Shown: positions 20,584 to 31,553 of the stretch, piece after piece | How the letters are laid out: every line of letters starts with the position of its first letter | Numbering within the stretch: the first letter of the stretch is position 1 | Translations under genes and position numbers: made by a program | The notes under the pieces: model-generated | What the model was told of the DNA's origin: nothing | Databases searched by the model: none | The model's input: the letters and a program-made list of their open reading frames with translations, nothing else | From: Reclinomonas americana ATCC 50394 | Lineage: Eukaryota > Jakobida > Jakobea > Jakobida | Direction of reading: 5' to 3' | NCBI GenBank assembly: GCA_048213135.1 | Contig: PS015512.1 | Coordinates: forward strand, 18,043 to 67,204 | Length of the DNA: 49,162 nucleotides

Positions 20584-23468
20584 TCACCAATGCAGCAACG
20601 AGAAGTGCTGCGTGGTCCACTTCGGGAACACGCGCTTGTACAGCGGCATGCACACCGTGTCGCTCGGTCGCAGAGGTGCATCAAAGACGCACTTCATGTA
20701 GCCGTGCGTGCCTGCAAACACAAAGAATGATCAGTACAAAGATGGAGTGGCGGGTCACCATAGAGACAACGGGCGCCGCACCAACAGACTCGACAATGTT
20801 GCCGATACGACCGCTCTTTGTGTACAACTCCACCGGTTTGAAATACTGCACGGTGCAATGGCGAGTCAGGAAGCAGTTCCTCGGTACAGCCAGCCATCTG
20901 CCGACTACACATACCTTGACGTCCTCGGGGTTGAAGAACATGTATCGTACGACAACGCGCTCGTTGCGGAACTTGACCGGGAAGCCGGTGAGAACGATGC
21001 GTTTGAGCACAATGCGGTCTGGATCCACATTCTTCAGCGAGCCCGTGCCCACCAGTGTCACGGCACCTGCATGCGAGCACAGACGTGTGAGGCGATGCAA
21101 AGTGTGTGTGTGTGTGAGAGAGAGAGATGGGAGGTGAATAAGCACGCACCACCCTCCAGCTCCTTGAACAGGAGCAGCGGGGCTGGCGGGTACGCGGTTG
21201 GCCCATAGATGGTGGCAATCGTCGGCCGCTTGTTGTGCAGGAAGCGCTCGAACTTGAACTTGTTGGCGTTGGCGGCGTCGAACGAGTACAGTGGCTGGAA
21301 TCAACAAATGAGAAAACAACAACATGATAAAGAACAGCAGACACTGCCGCAATCGCACCTCGGCACGGAAGGTGCGGAAGCCGCAGTGGAAGAGCAGCGG
21401 CTCCTTGGAGCGAATCGGCGCCTCGTAGGTGGTGTGCTTGAGCACCGAGTAGTTCAGCACCGATGTCTTGTTCTCGTGTCTCGCCAGGCCGGCAACCATC
21501 AGCAGCGACTGTCCGTCGTACACCTCCGTAATGGAACTCTCCACGTTGCGAATGAGAAGACGCACGTACGTGCCGACCTGCACCGACACCATCCACAGAG
21601 TCAGAGAGAGAGAAAGAGAAAGAGAGCGTGTGAGACGTACCGGCACACGTCCGTGTTGCACCTCCGCTTGCGCGGCCTTGGCAGTCTGCGCAAAGCGCTC
21701 ATACTGGAACAGGCGGGCGTAGTCGAGCGGCAGACTCAACTTTGGATCCCACGGTGAGTGCCTCATCGACTTGACGGCGCAGTACTTGGCAAAGCGCGTC
21801 TGCGCCAACTGATCTTGCGGTGTGTCCACCTCATCCGGCCAGTCAATGTCGGCCGCCACTTCCGCATCCTCGTCCGCACGCGATCGGCCACGCTGTGCAT
21901 GCAGGTCGGCATGTGAGCAACACACGATGCACCAACAGTTACTGCTTCACAGGAAACGACATACCATGCGCTCTTTTTTCCTCCTGGCCATGGCCTCCAC
22001 CGACTTGTCAGCTGCATCGTCCTCCTCCATGTCCTCCTCTCCATCAATGCCCTCCTCCTCCGTCTCGTAGCGCACACCCGAGCCACTGGCTCCTCCACGC
22101 GCTGCTGCCGCCTCCTGAATCGCCTCTAACCGATCCATGTCCTCCTCTCCCGCACCCTCGTCCACACCCATGTCGGCCAGCAACTCGTCCTCGTCGTACT
22201 CGGAGCCTTCATCGTCGTCGTCGTCATCATCGTCATCATCGTCATCATCATCATCACCAAACTCCTCGTCGCTGGCGCCGTCCGCAAACTCGGGCAGCAC
22301 ATTGCCGTCGGCGTCCATCATCCACCGTGCCTGATACTCACTGGTGCCCTTGGGCAGGCGGAGCACACGCTTGCCTGCACTCGCCACCGACCGCGCACAC
22401 GCGCTCTTGCCCGCAGCCGACGAGCCGACACCATCCGCCGCCATCAGCTCCTCCTCTGTCGGCCACGTCTGCTCACCGGTCAGCGGATCCGGGGTGATTT
22501 CACTGACCAAGGTGTCGCACTCCTCCGACGGAACGTCGAGCACCACACCCGCTTGCGGCTGCCGACGGTGTGATGCGTCAGTCGCGGAGCGCACATACAC
22601 AAACAAAAAAACAGGGGGTACAAACAGACGCACCGCGACCACCGCCGACTTGTGACTCATTGTCACTGGCTCGACACCGAGTTCGATCTGTGGCAATCAC
22701 ACATACGCGTCAGCTTTCACCAGACGGAAGCAGCGCGCGTCTGCCACTACGCACCCTCTCCAACTGGTACGTGCCGTAGTTGACCACCTGACACAGCAAA
22801 TCGGCCGACATGGGCGCCCCGNNNNNNNNNNNNNNNNNNNNTTCTGCGATTTGATGTGTTTGAGCATGCATGCACCGACAAGCGGGAGCATAGGGTGTAC
22901 GCAACACAAAAGTGTGCACGCCGCATCGACTCTCACACGCAGACTGATCCGCGGCGGCCAACAACTGCTGCAACACCTCGTGCGGATCGGCCGACGAGCT
23001 CAACGAGATCACACCCTGAGAGCTCTTTTGTGTCAGCATTCCCTCCGCACACACACACACAGCACGAGAGAGACAGGAAGCACCATTGACTTGGGTGGTC
23101 CGTCACTTGTGCCTGCACGCCGCGCCTCCACAAACTCCGCCTTCTTCTTCTCTCGTCGCACACGACTCTGATTGCGACGCTCCTCCTTGCTCATCGACGA
23201 CGTCGACGCATTCTTCAACGAGCGCAGATTGGTTGTCGGAGTCACACGCTTCTCCACACGACCTCCGGTCTTCTCTGTGTACACGCACACACACAAAAAG
23301 AGGGTGAGTGGGTGCGTCTGTGCATGTGAATGTGCACATGGCCGAAAACAGCCGCCCACACACGAAACTAAGCTTCACCGGATCGCCGCCACCGGCCGCG
23401 CGTCGTCGTCGCAGCTTGTCCGACGCAGAGCCCTTGAACGGGCGGTTCTTCTGGCGCCCTCCCGACAT
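20584..23468 (-). CDS. TSR1: TSR1-like 40S ribosome biogenesis factor, internal part missing
   Basis: TSR1 is a GTPase-like factor, probably without GTPase activity, that binds cytoplasmic pre-40S particles. The start [18 protein letters not shown] and the basic [19 protein letters not shown] match the family N-terminus. The acidic centre includes [33 protein letters not shown] and a 15-residue Asp run. Downstream come [93 protein letters not shown] and [14 protein letters not shown]. The C-terminus is [18 protein letters not shown] and the stop is at 20584-20586, so it lacks the longer tail of the human protein. About 200 residues between the N-terminal region and [12 protein letters not shown], the G-domain part, are absent at a 20-N gap. 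It is divergent from KTI12. Confidence 0.93.
22210..22257. repeat. Trinucleotide repeat encoding poly-Asp in TSR1
   Basis: TCG/TCA triplets on the + strand read as GAC/GAT on the minus strand and give an uninterrupted Asp run. Acidic patches at this place are known for TSR1, but codon mixing suggests the run is not a freshly expanded perfect repeat. Confidence 0.9.
22822..22841. other. Assembly gap, 20 N
   Basis: Lies in TSR1. By comparison with the family, about 200 codons are missing here, so the nominal length is wrong by at least 600 nt. Confidence 0.99.
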
Positions 23469-23829
23469 TGAGAAAAAGAAAGTGTAGGACAAGTGTCGAC
23501 GTTGTGGTGCCGAAGAAGGAGGAGGAAGCAGATCTCGTTCTGTTTCACAAGTACATGATGTAAGCGGTTGGTCAGAGAGATCCGAGGCAGAACAGCGTGC
23601 AGCAGCAAGTCTGCGGAGATTAAAGAGGTTATTTGACAGCTTTTTCTTGCGCGCGCGATCGAGCTCTGGAGGGCACGAGTCGGACCATTCCGCACCTCAT
23701 TCTGCTGCCCCGCGCGTGCACTACACAAGGCTATGACTTTGATGCGAAAGACAAGTGGGAGTGAGCTTGTGGGACGTCGACGTCCACTCATTTTTCCTCG
23801 TCATACAGTCATATCAATCGAGCACAAGA
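23469..23829. promoter_or_regulatory. Divergent promoter region between TSR1 and KTI12
   Basis: The 361 nt between the two start codons contain no supported gene. Purine-rich stretches occur near 23,515 and a mixed AT-rich stretch near 23,625. No clear TATA box was found. Shared control of a ribosome-assembly and a tRNA-modification gene is plausible from position only. Confidence 0.5.
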
Positions 23830-24730
23830 ATGCCACTGATTGTGTTTGTGGGCATTCCATGCGCAGGCAAGACCCGTCGCGCAGAGACACTAGCAGCCTT
23901 TCTGCGAGAGAAGCACAGCAGCAGCATTGGTGGAGGAGGTTCTTCTGACAGTCTCTCTTCTCTCTCTCCTTCTCGCACTGATCTGTGTTGTGCAGGTGAC
24001 ATCGAGGGAGAGGGCAGCAGTCAGCCAACCTCCGAAAAGTACGTGTGTGTAATCAACGAAGAATCGCTGCTGTTGCGCCGCAATGAGGCATACGCAGGTG
24101 CTTTATGATCGCACTCTCTCTCTCTCTGTCTTGTCATCAGTCTCATGGGTGTGTACGTGAGAGAGTAGAACCAATGTTGGAGAAGGAGACGCGAGGGAAG
24201 ATCAAGTCTGCAGTGGAAAAGTGCTTGACTCGGGAGTGCATGGTGATTGTGGACTCGTTGAACTATATCAAGGGCTATCGGTATGAGTTGTACTGTGTGG
24301 CGCGCGAGGTCGGGACGCCTTGTTTGACGGTGAGGGGTGAGAGGGGAAGAGAAGGAGGAGAGGCAGAAGAGGGAGGAGAAGGAGGATCATGGCGAGAAGA
24401 AGAGGAAGGATAGAAGGAAAGAGAAGGGGGGCGCGAAGAAGGAGACAACGAAGAAGAAGATGTAGGAGACGATGGAGAAGAATGTAGAGGAAGAAGCAAT
24501 CGCGATTGCTTTCAGCCTTGGTTTCTCTTCATCTCTCTTATTCCACCTTTACCTCTTTCCTCCTCTTCCTCCTCTTCTTCTTCTCCTCCTCCTCATTCTC
24601 TTTTTCTTCTTGTTCTTTTTCTTCTTATCCTTCCTGTTCTTCATCTTCTTCTTCTTCTTCTTCTTCTTCTCCCTCTTCTTCTTCCCCTCTCCTCCTATTC
24701 TTCTTCTTCTTCTTCTCCTCCTCCTCGCTG

Positions 24731-24807
<77 letters not shown>

Positions 24808-25685
24808 NNNNNNNNNNNNNNNNNNNNNNNNNNNNNNNNNNNNNNNNNNNNNNNNNNNNNNNNNNNNNNNNNNNNNNNNNNNNNNNNNNNNNNNNNNNNN
24901 NNNNNNNCTCTCTTTCTCTCTTCTTCTTCTGTCTTCTTCTTCTTCTTCATCATCATCTTTCTCCTCCTCCTTCTTCCTCTTTGTGCTCCCTTCCTCCTCC
25001 TTCTCCCTCTTCTCCTCCTTCTCCCTCTTCTCCTCCTCCTCCACGAACCTCACACGCATCTCTGATCAGGTATTCTGCGACACGCCGATGGAGGTGGCGC
25101 GCGAGTGGAACATGGAGAGAAGAGCACACGATCCACCATGCGACTCGTTCTCCGACGAGCTGTTCGAGGACTATGCTGGGCGCATGGAGGTGCCGGTGGA
25201 TTCGCGACGGTGGGAGAGCCCGCTGTTTACGGTGACGCCCGACGACGAGACACCGTTGCAGTTGATTTACGAGGCCGCTGTGCCTCCAGCCGACAAGGTC
25301 AAGCACTCTAAGCGCAGCTTGTCCACCAAGCCAACGCCGCTCTCCGACACCAACTTTCGTCACGAGCTGGATCGGGCCACCACGGCCATTGTCAATGCGG
25401 TGGCGGCGGCGCAGGATCAGGGCAGTCTGCCGGGTGAATATGTTGTTGTTCCCGGAGCCACCGAGCGGGTCTGTCCACACACACTCGTCGCTGACTCGTA
25501 TCCGCACGTGAGCTTGACTCCCTCTTTCCCTCCCGTAGGTACGACTCGGTGCGCCCGTGACGGTGGCGCATCTGCGACGACTGCGAGGCCAGTTCATCAA
25601 CCTGGCACAAATCAAGTCGCTCGATTCCACCGACAGTCTCGGTGACGCTTTTGTCGGCTACCTGAACGCACAGCTCGTACTGTAG
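23830..25685 (+). CDS. KTI12: KTI12-like P-loop ATPase of Elongator/tRNA wobble modification
   Basis: KTI12 is a P-loop protein related to seryl-tRNA kinases that binds tRNA and supports Elongator-dependent wobble uridine modification. The start MPLIVFVGIPCAGKTRRAET contains the P-loop at residues 8-15 (GIPCAGKT). VCVINEESL and IVDSLNYIKGYRYELYCVAR are further family motifs, and FCDTPMEVAREWN follows the large intron. The C-terminal part has FEDYAGRMEVP, DSRRWESPLFTV, TTAIVNAVAAAQDQG, LRRLRGQFINLAQI and a stop at 25683-25685. A Gly/Ser insertion follows residue 30. The intron 24330-25069 is unusually long for this genome and made of purine then pyrimidine tracts. The stop is only 45 nt from the opposing gene's stop. 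Confidence 0.94.
24330..25069 (+). repeat. Low-complexity intron of KTI12: purine block then (CT)n/pyrimidine block
   Basis: The donor is GTGAGG at 24330 and the acceptor GATCAG ends at 25069. From 24330 to about 24490 the + strand is nearly all A and G. From about 24535 to 25045 it is nearly all C and T, with pure CT from about 24734 to the gap at 24808. The two blocks could base-pair in the transcript. Confidence 0.9.
24808..24907. other. Assembly gap, 100 N
   Basis: Interrupts the CT repeat in the KTI12 intron. The round size suggests a nominal gap. Confidence 0.99.
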
Positions 25686-25690
25686 AGTGG

Positions 25691-25714
25691 AGCAGCAGCA
25701 GCAGCAGCAGCAGC
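25691..25714. repeat. (AGC)n repeat in the KTI12 / minus-strand gene 3' junction
   Basis: About eight AGC units lie between the two convergent stop codons (25685 and 25731). The overlapping 3' UTRs would carry AGC on one transcript and GCT on the other. Confidence 0.9.
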
Positions 25715-25730
25715 ATAATAGACGCGGAAT

Positions 25731-26809
25731 TCATAGTTTTGCTTGCAAACCTCCCGTCGAGGATGATGGCGATGGTTGTGGTCTCTTCTCCTCCGCTTCT
25801 TCGTCCTCCACCGGTGGTGGTCTCGGATGCTGGTCCCACACCGATTCCTTGATACCCTGCGGAGGGAGCGTTGAGGGAGTTTGTACGTATGTGGAAGTGC
25901 AGAAGTGCAGACACACAACTTGCGGCAGCGACATTGCGATCGACAACAGCGTGCCTGCATCGACCGCCGACAGGTTCTCCAAGGCCAGCACCGGCACGCC
26001 AAAGACGCGTATTCTGGCCAGGCTCGACTGCCCCGACTGTCGATTGCCGGCGAGGATGCGAACGCGCACCACACGCGTGGGTCCGAGCGACTTGTCCGAG
26101 AGGTTCAGCTCAAAGGGCACACACTGCAGGCGCGCATGTCAGGCCACGCCACACACACGCATTCATGTGGGGTGCGCACCGGCTGCACGTTCTGCGCCAC
26201 TTGCAGCACAATCCACTTGGTGCCGTCCTCGCTGCGCAGCGAAATGTCGAGCTCGTACGGCGCATGCTGTGCGGGCGCCACCACCTCTATTCTTCGCACG
26301 TGCACCAGAAAGCGCAGACGGACCTGTACACACTCGACACACTCAACACACATACACACGCGCGCGCACAAGGCAGGCGAGGCAGCGAGACCTGCAATGA
26401 GATCGGGTACTCTGGCGAGGCCGACGACAACCAGAAGTCTTTGAGGCCGTATCGCAACACGTTTTCCAGCGGATGCCCCGGGTGTGTGCGAGTGGAGGCA
26501 CCCACAATGGTGGCCCCTGCTGACTCGTGTGCAAAGTCAAACACGCGATCCTGCAGTTGCTCTACGTGTGCATGCATGCATGCATGCGAATGAGTGAGTG
26601 AGCGAGTGAGTGATTCTTCCGCCACTGAGATGCGCACCGATGATCTTGTCTGTGACACTGCGACCGAAGAAGCTCGCGAGTGCGGTCTGCGCGGTCACTG
26701 TCAGTGTGTGCATGCGGGGTCGATGTGAGGGCGATCATGTGCGCTCACCAGCATCTTTGTACAACGAAATGCCGGGTTTCTCGTCCTGCCCCGCCGGCAA
26801 TCCTGTCAT
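25731..26809 (-). CDS. Protein with predicted galactose-binding-like beta-sandwich domain, function unknown
   Basis: The start is taken as MTGLPAGQDEKPGISLYKD at 26809, because in-frame splicing then gives TALASFFGRSVTDKIIEQLQ. The core reads FDFAHESAGATIVGAST, PLENVLRYGLKDFWLSS, HVRRIEVVAPAQHAPYELDI, GTKWIVLQVAQNVQ and VRVRILAGNRQSGQ, then ARIRVFGVPVLALENLSAVD. The order of a P-E-N-(V)L segment, a W, an interaction strand and a late R-I-R-V-x-G strand is that of F5/8C, APC10 or SUN-like beta-sandwiches; the exact family is not recognised. The C-terminus is acidic and Ser/Pro-rich and stops at 25731-25733. It has about 250 residues in six or so exons, with no signal peptide or membrane helix. 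It lies 153 nt after the long coiled-coil gene on the same strand. Confidence 0.68.
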
Positions 26810-26962
26810 TGTGATTGCTGTTGCAGAAAGTGTACATTTTTGTGTGCCAAGCAGTCGGCGACAGAGAAAGAAAGAGGAGGAGGTGCAAAAGGAAAGAAAA
26901 GGAGGCAAAATCAATGAAGGAGAGCGAGAATTAACGCCGGAACGAGCGTCGCTCGTCTTCCG

Positions 26963-29900
26963 TCAGCGAACTGCAATGGAGAGCGGGTCAGTGCCTGCAG
27001 GGGCGAGAGAGAGCGTCTGCGCGCGTGATTGTCGCAACTTTTGCCGTGTACCAGTGACCGAGCGCAGGGGAGATGTGCTGCGCAGCGGTGTGGTGACGTA
27101 GGGATTCACTTCCGCATCCTCCTTTAGCGCACGGCTGCTCTCCGACTCGTACGAGAACGAATGCGCTCTCTGCACACGCATACAACCACAAAGGTCACCA
27201 CCATCAGCACCGCACAGAGGAAAAGAACCGCAATGAAAAACGAACCCGCGAGCCCGCAAGATCGTCAGCAAAGCGCACCGAGGTGCCGTACTTGATGGGT
27301 GTCACCGGCTGCGCGCCACCGTCACCACGACGCGATGACGCGAGCGACTGAGGTACGGCATGATCGCCATCCATGGCCGCCGCCGCCGCAGCAGCAGCCG
27401 CACTCACACCTCGCGATGAGGACGACGACGATGAAGCGTAGTGCGACCGATACACGGAGGACGACGATGACGATGACATGTAGCCACCGGAGGAGACCGG
27501 TGGCACTGGTGGCGGCGGCGGTGGTGGCGGCACTGGCAGTTCGTCCGTGGAAAACGCCTCCTCGGCGTACGATGTGGGGCGCACCGCAGAGAACGCTGTC
27601 GACTCGTACGGTCGTCGCTCGGCCAGACGCTGCGGCGGTGAGTACGGATGGTACGGTCGGTGGGTGGGCGAGTGGTCGGCCGAGCGCGAGACGTGGTTTC
27701 GCGACGAGCCGCTACCAGCAGTGGGCGATGGTGATCGACTCCGGCGCGCATTGGCCAGCGACGAGAAGCCGCTGCTCAACACCTTGCTGTGGTCGGCCGC
27801 AGATGCGCGCATCGGTGGTGACGGTGATCGTGGTCTGTCGCGTCGGCTGTTTGGTGTAATCGGATGCCGTCCTGGGTAGGCAGAGATCGGTGGTGCAGCA
27901 GCCGACGCCGCAGCGCTGGCCTCCGACGCCAACTCCAGGCGCGAGCGCAGGTACGCCGAGTATGGCGAACTGTGCGGGCGGCTCGGTGGCGAGAAGTGGC
28001 GAACCAGCTGCGCATGCACACACACACACATGAGTGTTAGCGGCACGAAGCGCAAGCACATAATCACGCAGACGTACCGGGAAATCGTGACCGTCACGCA
28101 CGGGCGAGAGGCGGCGAACCTCGCCCTTCAGAATGTCGACTTCGCGAGACATGTCACGCACGGTCTCCTTCAAGTTGGCATTCTCGTGCTCCAACAACTC
28201 AGTGGAATCCATCTCACGCTTGACCGGGAACAGGGTCTGTGCTGTCCGTGTCGATCCGCTGTGCGACAGCGCATCCGACAGACTCCGATCAAAGCCGAGC
28301 GACTGCCGCGCCACAACACAACATGAGGATGTGACCTCTCTCGTTTTCTTTCTGGTACTTATGGAGTAGCACGCACCGAAGAACTGCTGAGACCGTACGT
28401 GAAGCGATCGCGCAGCGGTGTGGTGGCGCGAGCGGCAGAGAGCGGTGGAGCGACCGACACGGGCGCGCGAGAGGTAACGCGGCTCGTGCTCATCTGCGTA
28501 CACGAGGATGAGACGTCGGGCAACAGCCCCGACTGCAAAAATCAATGCGTGCGCACCCTCAAATCATCGAGGCGACGCGACACATCCTCCGACTGGCGCA
28601 GGCGATCGTTCTCAGCCTCCAGCGCCCGGATTCGAGCATTCAGCAGATCCACTTCCTCGGCCATCTGACGCACGCGTGACATGTTGTGCACATTCTCGCT
28701 GTTCGTGTGCTTCGTCTCCGCCTGCGTGAGAGTGAACGAGATGGTGAGAAGAAGTGGAACACGACGAGCCTCCAAAAGCACTCAACTTCACGCTCGGCAC
28801 GCAGCAGCACGACGCGATGCTCAGCGTCCGACAAATCGCGCTCCAGTCGCTGCTGCGTCTCACGCAGAGCGTGGTTCTCCTTGACCAGGCGATGCCTGTC
28901 ACGAACACGAAAACGTTCAGGTAAGAGATTTCACCGACGCCTCGACAATGTGCGTGCACGAAACTTGTCGTCGTCGTCCATCAGATGATTCTGTTCGAGA
29001 AGCGAATTGTGGCGTGCCAAGTTGGCCAGCTCACTCTCCAGTGCGCGAATCCGTGCATGCTTCTCTGCATTGTCATCCTTCAACAGACTCAGTTCCTTGG
29101 CGGTGGCCAGACGGTCGCTACGTTCCATCTCGACTGCACGACGGAGGCCCTCAATGGTACGCTCGCAGTCCTCCTTGGCGCGCAGCAGCGACTGGCGCAT
29201 CTCCTCCTTGGACTGTGTCGACTGTGTGGCGTCGTCCTCGTACGCCTTTAGCTGTCGATGCAGTGCGCGCAGTTGCTCGTGCAGATCAGTTCGTTCGCGA
29301 ATGAGTGCGCCGACCTCTGAGCGGCCCTCACGCTGCGCAGCAAGGTGAGCATTCACCCCCGCACATAGGCGTGATGATGCAAGCAACCAAGAGTGACAAA
29401 CCGCCCGATCATCGGCATCACGCTCCACCTTTTGCAGCATCAGCGACTGCTGCTCGTCACGCTCCTCGTACTCGGCCAGTCGGCGTTGCAACCGGCTGAC
29501 TTCATCTCTGCACGAGACAAAGTGAGCAACGCCAAAACACAAAACAAGGAATACACAACGTGACAGCGACTGACGCACCGCAACAACACAGTCTCGCGCT
29601 CCACGCGACGCTCTGCGTCCGCCACCGTTTGTGCCTGCAACACCAACAAATCACTCAGCCATGAACAGTCCATTTGCCAGAACCCCGCTGCCAACAACGC
29701 ACCGCCAGATCCGATTCCTGAGCGGCACTGCGCAGCAGGGTCACACTCTCGGCGCGCTGCTCGGCCAGCTCCTGTCGCAAGCCGTCAATCTCGTCGCCCA
29801 GACGCGCGTTTTCAACACGCATACGATCCAACGCATCCGACGGCGGATCGGAGAGACGCGCCGCTCGTGCCTCTCCTCGCAGCTCCACATTCTCTCGCAT

Positions 29901-30748
29901 CACGGCATCGATTTCCGCATCCTTCTCCGCCAGTCGGCGGTTCAGGTCGCGAATCTGCTGCACCGACGACTCCTTCAGATCGTCCAATCGCTGCGACAAG
30001 AGCAAACGATCGGCCTCCAACTCGGCCACACGATCGTCCGCTCCGTGCCTCGCTCCATCCTCCAGCACAGCAATCTGGCCCTCCAGCATGGCGACGCTGT
30101 CGCGGGAGAAAAGGTGGAGAAGTGAGTGGGAATGGAGGGGAAGGAGAGAAGAATAGGAGACATGCTGCATGCTCCTGTCTCCTATCCTCACCGATGCCGC
30201 ATCTCGTCACGCTCCAATCGCAAATCATCAATCTCCCGCTGATACAAGCGCATACGCTGCTCCAGCTCCTGCGACGCCTGCAAACGCGACGCCAACGCAC
30301 TCATCTCCTGCTCCAAGAACACATTTCGACTGCGCTGGTAGCTCAACACCCGCTCCAGTTCCTCCACCGTTCGCTCCTGCACAAAAACGCAACCAGTCAC
30401 CACGCGCGTGCATCCACATCATCAACCGCAGCGAAAGTGCACGAAACCAGCGGAGCAGCGGCAGAAGCAGCAGCGGCCGCTGATGGATCTGTATCCGACG
30501 GCTGCGGCGGCCACTGTCGCGTCACAGAAGTTGCTGACTCGCCCGCTCGACTGCGCGTACATCGTCAGGCATCCACCAAGCACACGCGCACACGGAATGC
30601 GTCTCTCTCGTTCACGTTGCGCGCGAAAGAACATGCAAAGTCGCACGAACCTGTTGTGAGGAATCGCCGCTGCCTGTTCGCTATCGGTCGCCGACGATCG
30701 CGCGCGCTGCGGCTGCTGCTGCTGCTGCTGCTCGCTCTCCGACGACAT
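26963..30748 (-). CDS. Long coiled-coil protein with Ser/Pro/Ala-rich C-terminal region
   Basis: The start MSSESEQQQQQQPQRARSS at 30748 has a polyQ run. Several hundred residues of coiled coil follow over many exons, for example EELERVLSYQRSRNVFLEQE, ELEADRLLLSQRLDDLKESS, AEKDAEIDAVMRENVELRGE, EQLRALHRQLKAYEDDATQ, ERTIEGLRRAVEMERSDRL and MAEEVDLLNARIRALEAEN. A shorter helical block (LLEHENANLKETVRDMSREV) comes before a basic, Ser/Arg/Pro-rich region with PPPPPPPP and a polyAla run. The end reads ADDLAGSRRAHSFSYE and VTTPLRSTSPLRSV, and the stop is at 26963-26965. Such proteins are often centrosomal or cytoskeletal, but no family could be assigned. The exon nearest 30,450 is not phased. Confidence 0.7.
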
Positions 30749-31553
30749 GGTGGTGAATCTGTCGCGCACAAGACATGCATGAAAAAACGCACGCACGCGC
30801 ACACATGCGACGAATACGACAACACACACACACACAAGCGCGCGTACCACGAGAAAAAACGCGCACGAGAGAGAAAGACACGCGTGTGTGGCTACGTGTC
30901 TACTGACTGTTACACCGATCAAACGGAAGAACAGCACAGAGCGCGCGGAAAGTCACAGAGAGAGAGAAGAAGAGAGGGGAAATGGCGGCGACCACACACG
31001 CGCGCTCGATCGCTCACGCCCGCGTTCGGTGCACGCACATCAAAGGAAGAGAGACAACGACAAGAGTGCAGACGCCACACACGCAGAGACACACACACAC
31101 GCATTGCAGAGCACAAGGAGGGCGGACATTGTCTCTTGCACGCAATGCACTCTCTCTTTTTCGTGCAGCTGCTGCTTGCGTACCGCAGAATGGACTCGCG
31201 ACGTGCAGCCTCACGCTCGCCAGGGAACATCTCCTCGTCATTCGCGGCCATTTTAGAGGAAACACGCGATCTGTCGATTCGTCAAGCAGTGAAAGTCGGG
31301 TGCTTGGCCGTGCTTCTGTGTGATCGTGAGTGAGCGCGCAACACACACGCGCATACACATACAGAGAGAGAGAGAGCACAGGAGAAGAGAGAAGAGAAAC
31401 TAAAAAAAGCAATCGTGTGTTTGTGTTTGCGTTGTCATCAAAGTGACCCCGTGTTGTCTCTCTTCTTGTTCTTTACACAGCTGTGTGTGTTTGTGTTGTT
31501 CCTCACTTCTTTGTTTGTGTGTGTTTTCGCAGTTGTTATTTTGACTGGGAACT
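30749..31553. promoter_or_regulatory. Divergent intergenic region, coiled-coil gene / zinc transporter
   Basis: About 805 nt hold no supported gene. The left part is rich in CA and GA (30,780-31,100), and the part before the transporter is T/GT-rich. A strong acceptor-like site (ttttcgcag) at 31532 lies 22 nt before the transporter ATG, consistent with a 5' UTR intron. Confidence 0.5.

Noticed and set aside
24472-25065. Open frames rich in Leu/Ser/Phe (+) or Glu/Arg (-) across the CT tract
   Set aside because: Low-complexity translation of the KTI12 intron; splice sites and the KTI12 protein family show it is intronic.
27299-27859. 186-codon + strand frame opposite the long coiled-coil gene
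   Set aside because: Antisense of a biased Ser/Pro/Arg-rich coding exon; no family resemblance, and the minus strand reads better and splices in phase.
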